From assembly GCF_001418015.1 (NCBI RefSeq), contig NZ_LIQG01000022.1, positions 1 to 64,000 of the forward strand: DNA of 64,000 nucleotides. Reading direction: 5' to 3'. Of the stretch, positions 62,469 to 64,000 are shown piece after piece (the first letter of the stretch is position 1; the number at the start of each line of letters is the position of its first letter). The position numbers and the translations under genes are program-made. Source of the DNA: Lacinutrix mariniflava. GTDB lineage: Bacteria; Bacteroidota; Bacteroidia; Flavobacteriales; Flavobacteriaceae. The notes beneath the pieces are model-generated. The model was not told the origin of the DNA and did not search any database. It saw nothing but the letters and a program-made list of their open reading frames with translations.

Positions 62469-62969
62469 TTATAGGTGTCTTTTAGGAAATTCTATGACCT
62501 CTAAATTCTCAATTTTCGACCCATCTATAGTAAAACGAAGCATTGTTCTTACGTTATGAAACCCATGTATACCAACTGCTCCAGGATTCATGTGTATTAA
62601 ATTCAGTTTTTTATCTGGCATAACTTTTAAAATATGTGAATGTCCGCAAATAAAAATACGTGGTGGATTTTTATATATCTCCTCTCTTACTCTTACATTG
62701 TATTTATTTGGGTAACCACCAATGTGCGTTATCCAAACATCTACACCTTCACACATAAAACGATTGTTTTCCGGGAATTCCATGCGCGCCTTATCATCAT
62801 CAATATTACCATAAACACCACGTAAAGGTTTTAATTTCGCAATAGCATCTGTTACTTTTAAATCTCCAATATCTCCTGCATGCCAAACCTCATCGGCTTG
62901 TTTAACGTATTTTAAAATATCGTCGTCAATATGACTGTGAGTATCTGATAATAGTAGGATTTTTTTCAT
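62469..62969 (-). CDS. YfcE-type metallophosphoesterase
   Basis: A 166-residue phosphodiesterase. The metal-binding motifs are LLLSDTHSHID, VWHAGDIGD, GVYGNIDDD, WITHIGG and ICGHSHILK, the standard calcineurin-like set, with GNID in place of the usual GNHD/GNCD. These small enzymes of the YfcE/MJ0936 group hydrolyse phosphodiesters with manganese or nickel; the natural substrate is unknown. It starts near the divergent truA promoter. Confidence 0.92.
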   Translation of the reverse strand: MKKILLLSDTHSHIDDDILKYVKQADEVWHAGDIGDLKVTDAIAKLKPLRGVYGNIDDDKARMEFPENNRFMCEGVDVWITHIGGYPNKYNVRVREEIYKNPPRIFICGHSHILKVMPDKKLNLIHMNPGAVGIHGFHNVRTMLRFTIDGSKIENLEVIEFPKRHL

Positions 62970-63057
62970 TTATGATGAACTTGTTTTTAGTCGCTAATGC
63001 TTCCGCGAAAGCGTTAATTTTATTATTATTTAGCATTTCTTTAGGAACAAAAACGAT

Positions 63058-63065
63058 TATCTTTG
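63058..63065 (+). promoter_or_regulatory. -7 box of truA (TATCTTTG)
   Basis: TAnnTTTG match. It overlaps the upstream TTG (63063) of the truA frame, which rules that start out. Confidence 0.5.
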
Positions 63066-63095
63066 TTTTTTCAGAAATCAAAAATACAAGTTTCT

Positions 63096-63851
63096 TTGCG
63101 ATATTTTATAGAACTCTCATACAACGGAAAAGCATATCATGGTTGGCAAATACAGCCCAATGCTATTTCGGTACAAGAAGTTTTACAAAAAGGACTGTCT
63201 ACTTTATTAAGAGAACCTATTGTTACCATGGGAGCAGGTAGAACAGATTCTGGTGTTCATGCTAAACAAATGTTTGCTCATTTTAATACTGAAGTACCCT
63301 TTGAAACATCTCAATTTATATATAAATTAAATTCGTTTTTACCAGAAGATATTGCAATTCATGATATTTTTAAAGTGAAAGCCGATGCGCACGCTAGATT
63401 TCATGCAACTAGTAGACAATATTTATATAGAATTGCCCTAGAAAAAAGTCCGTTTAATACAGAACAAGCCTTTTTACTAAAGCCAAAATTAGATATTGAA
63501 AGACTAAAGGAAGCGACCAACATTTTATTGGACTATAAAGATTTTCAATGCTTTTCTAAAAGTAATACTGATGTAAAAACGTATAATTGTGATATTATGA
63601 AAGCCGAATGGCAGATTGTAGATAACGAGTTACAGTTTACTATTAAAGCTAATCGTTTTTTAAGAAACATGGTTCGCGCTATTGTTGGAACACTTATTAA
63701 TATTGGAATTGGTAAGGTTGAAGTAGAAATGCTCCACAATATTATTAAATCTAAAAACCGAAGTGAAGCTGGGTTTTCTGTTCCTGCTCACGCTTTATAT
63801 TTAACAGAAGTTGACTATCCAGAAACAATAAAATTACACATTGAGCAATAA
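63096..63851 (+). CDS. truA: tRNA pseudouridine(38-40) synthase TruA
   Basis: A 251-residue pseudouridine synthase. The start is a TTG at 63096, giving (M)RYFIELSYNGKAYHGWQ, which is where the family begins. The longer TTG start at 63063 lies inside the promoter box. The catalytic Asp is in GAGRTDSGVHA near residue 50, and FLRNMVRAIVGTL closes the active site. The ABC exporter frame overlaps its 3' end by 11 bases, so the two are coupled. Confidence 0.93.
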   Translation: MRYFIELSYNGKAYHGWQIQPNAISVQEVLQKGLSTLLREPIVTMGAGRTDSGVHAKQMFAHFNTEVPFETSQFIYKLNSFLPEDIAIHDIFKVKADAHARFHATSRQYLYRIALEKSPFNTEQAFLLKPKLDIERLKEATNILLDYKDFQCFSKSNTDVKTYNCDIMKAEWQIVDNELQFTIKANRFLRNMVRAIVGTLINIGIGKVEVEMLHNIIKSKNRSEAGFSVPAHALYLTEVDYPETIKLHIEQ

Positions 63852-64000
63852 AAAGGAAAACATATTCGACATTACACTATTTAAACGCTTGTTTGAATAC
63901 ACAAAACCATACAAAACTATTTTTTATGGCGTACTTTTATCTGTATTAATTATTGCAGGCTTAAGTATTGCTACGCCAAAGTTACTGCAAATAGTTATTG
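63841..64000 (+). CDS. ABC exporter (MsbA-like), 5' part only
   Basis: The frame opens with TTG at 63841, inside the end of truA, and runs off the window after 53 codons. It reads (M)SNKKENIFDITLFKRLFEYT and continues with KPYKTIFYGVLLSVLIIAGL. This is a cytoplasmic elbow helix (LFKRLFEYTKPYK) followed by the first membrane helix of a fused permease-ATPase ABC exporter of the MsbA/LmrA type. No ATG is available in this frame, so TTG is the best start. The ATPase domain is outside the window. Confidence 0.75.
   Translation, partial: MSNKKENIFDITLFKRLFEYTKPYKTIFYGVLLSVLIIAGLSIATPKLLQIVI

Overview
The window looks like chromosomal DNA from a member of the Flavobacteriaceae (Bacteroidota), probably marine; I cannot name the genus. 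The support is low GC, many promoters of the Bacteroidota type (-7 element TAnnTTTG), almost no Shine-Dalgarno sites, a type IX secretion C-terminal signal, lipoboxes of the form xxSC, flavobacterial DUF families (DUF3078, DUF4197, DUF4252, DUF4293, DUF4920), glutamine synthetase III and a Rho factor with a long disordered insert. Most of the window is housekeeping. I see no phage, insertion sequence, CRISPR array or rRNA.

Layout. 1-7 kb: a small secreted protein, a lipoprotein, sucC, divergent lysA, two decayed genes (4404-4845 and 6744-7095) and a PAS histidine kinase. 7-15 kb, all on the minus strand: M28 peptidase, PPK2, a sigma-54 activator without a DNA-binding domain, an outer-membrane protein, an MscS channel and an ABC-2 exporter pair. 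15-21 kb: dnaJ-grpE, YceI lipoprotein, SH3 protein, epimerase, mnmD and a DUF4920 lipoprotein. 21-28 kb: ilvE, a MazG-like pyrophosphohydrolase, a SRPBCC-GyrI fusion, crcB, two lipoproteins and an MFS transporter. 27.6-28.9 kb: a SigZ-like sigma factor with a cysteine-rich tail, an overlooked 33-residue metallothionein-like peptide with 11 cysteines (28181-28282), and an OsmC protein. 29-41 kb: fused isobutyryl-CoA mutase, purU, a DUF4197 protein, small ORFs, a BtuF-like protein without signal peptide, a large T9SS-exported protein, pyrF and prfA. 42-51 kb: DUF3078 and purM, then a six-gene curli operon. 51-54.5 kb: divergent glutamine synthetases of types III and II. 54.6-64 kb: FadL-family porin, repetitive lipoprotein, proS, tRNA-Glu, rpsT, rho, DUF4293, a YfcE-like phosphoesterase, truA and the start of an ABC exporter.

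The most notable observations are: (1) the cysteine-peptide/SigZ/OsmC cluster, which could be a metal- or thiol-stress module; (2) a curli operon with an oversized curlin, a CsgE with an extra N-terminal domain, a CsgG with an apparent C-terminal beta-barrel, and an added beta-propeller lipoprotein; (3) three candidate small RNAs, two of them sharing one layout (TAnnTTTG box, hairpin at the predicted 5' end, terminator after about 85 nt); (4) a perfect 17-bp inverted repeat that contains the stop codon of glutamine synthetase III.

Several starts were moved downstream because a TAnnTTTG box lies over or inside the longer version (grpE, prfA, purM, truA and a 61-residue membrane protein). Promoter, RNA and DUF-level calls rest on reading alone; no database search was possible.
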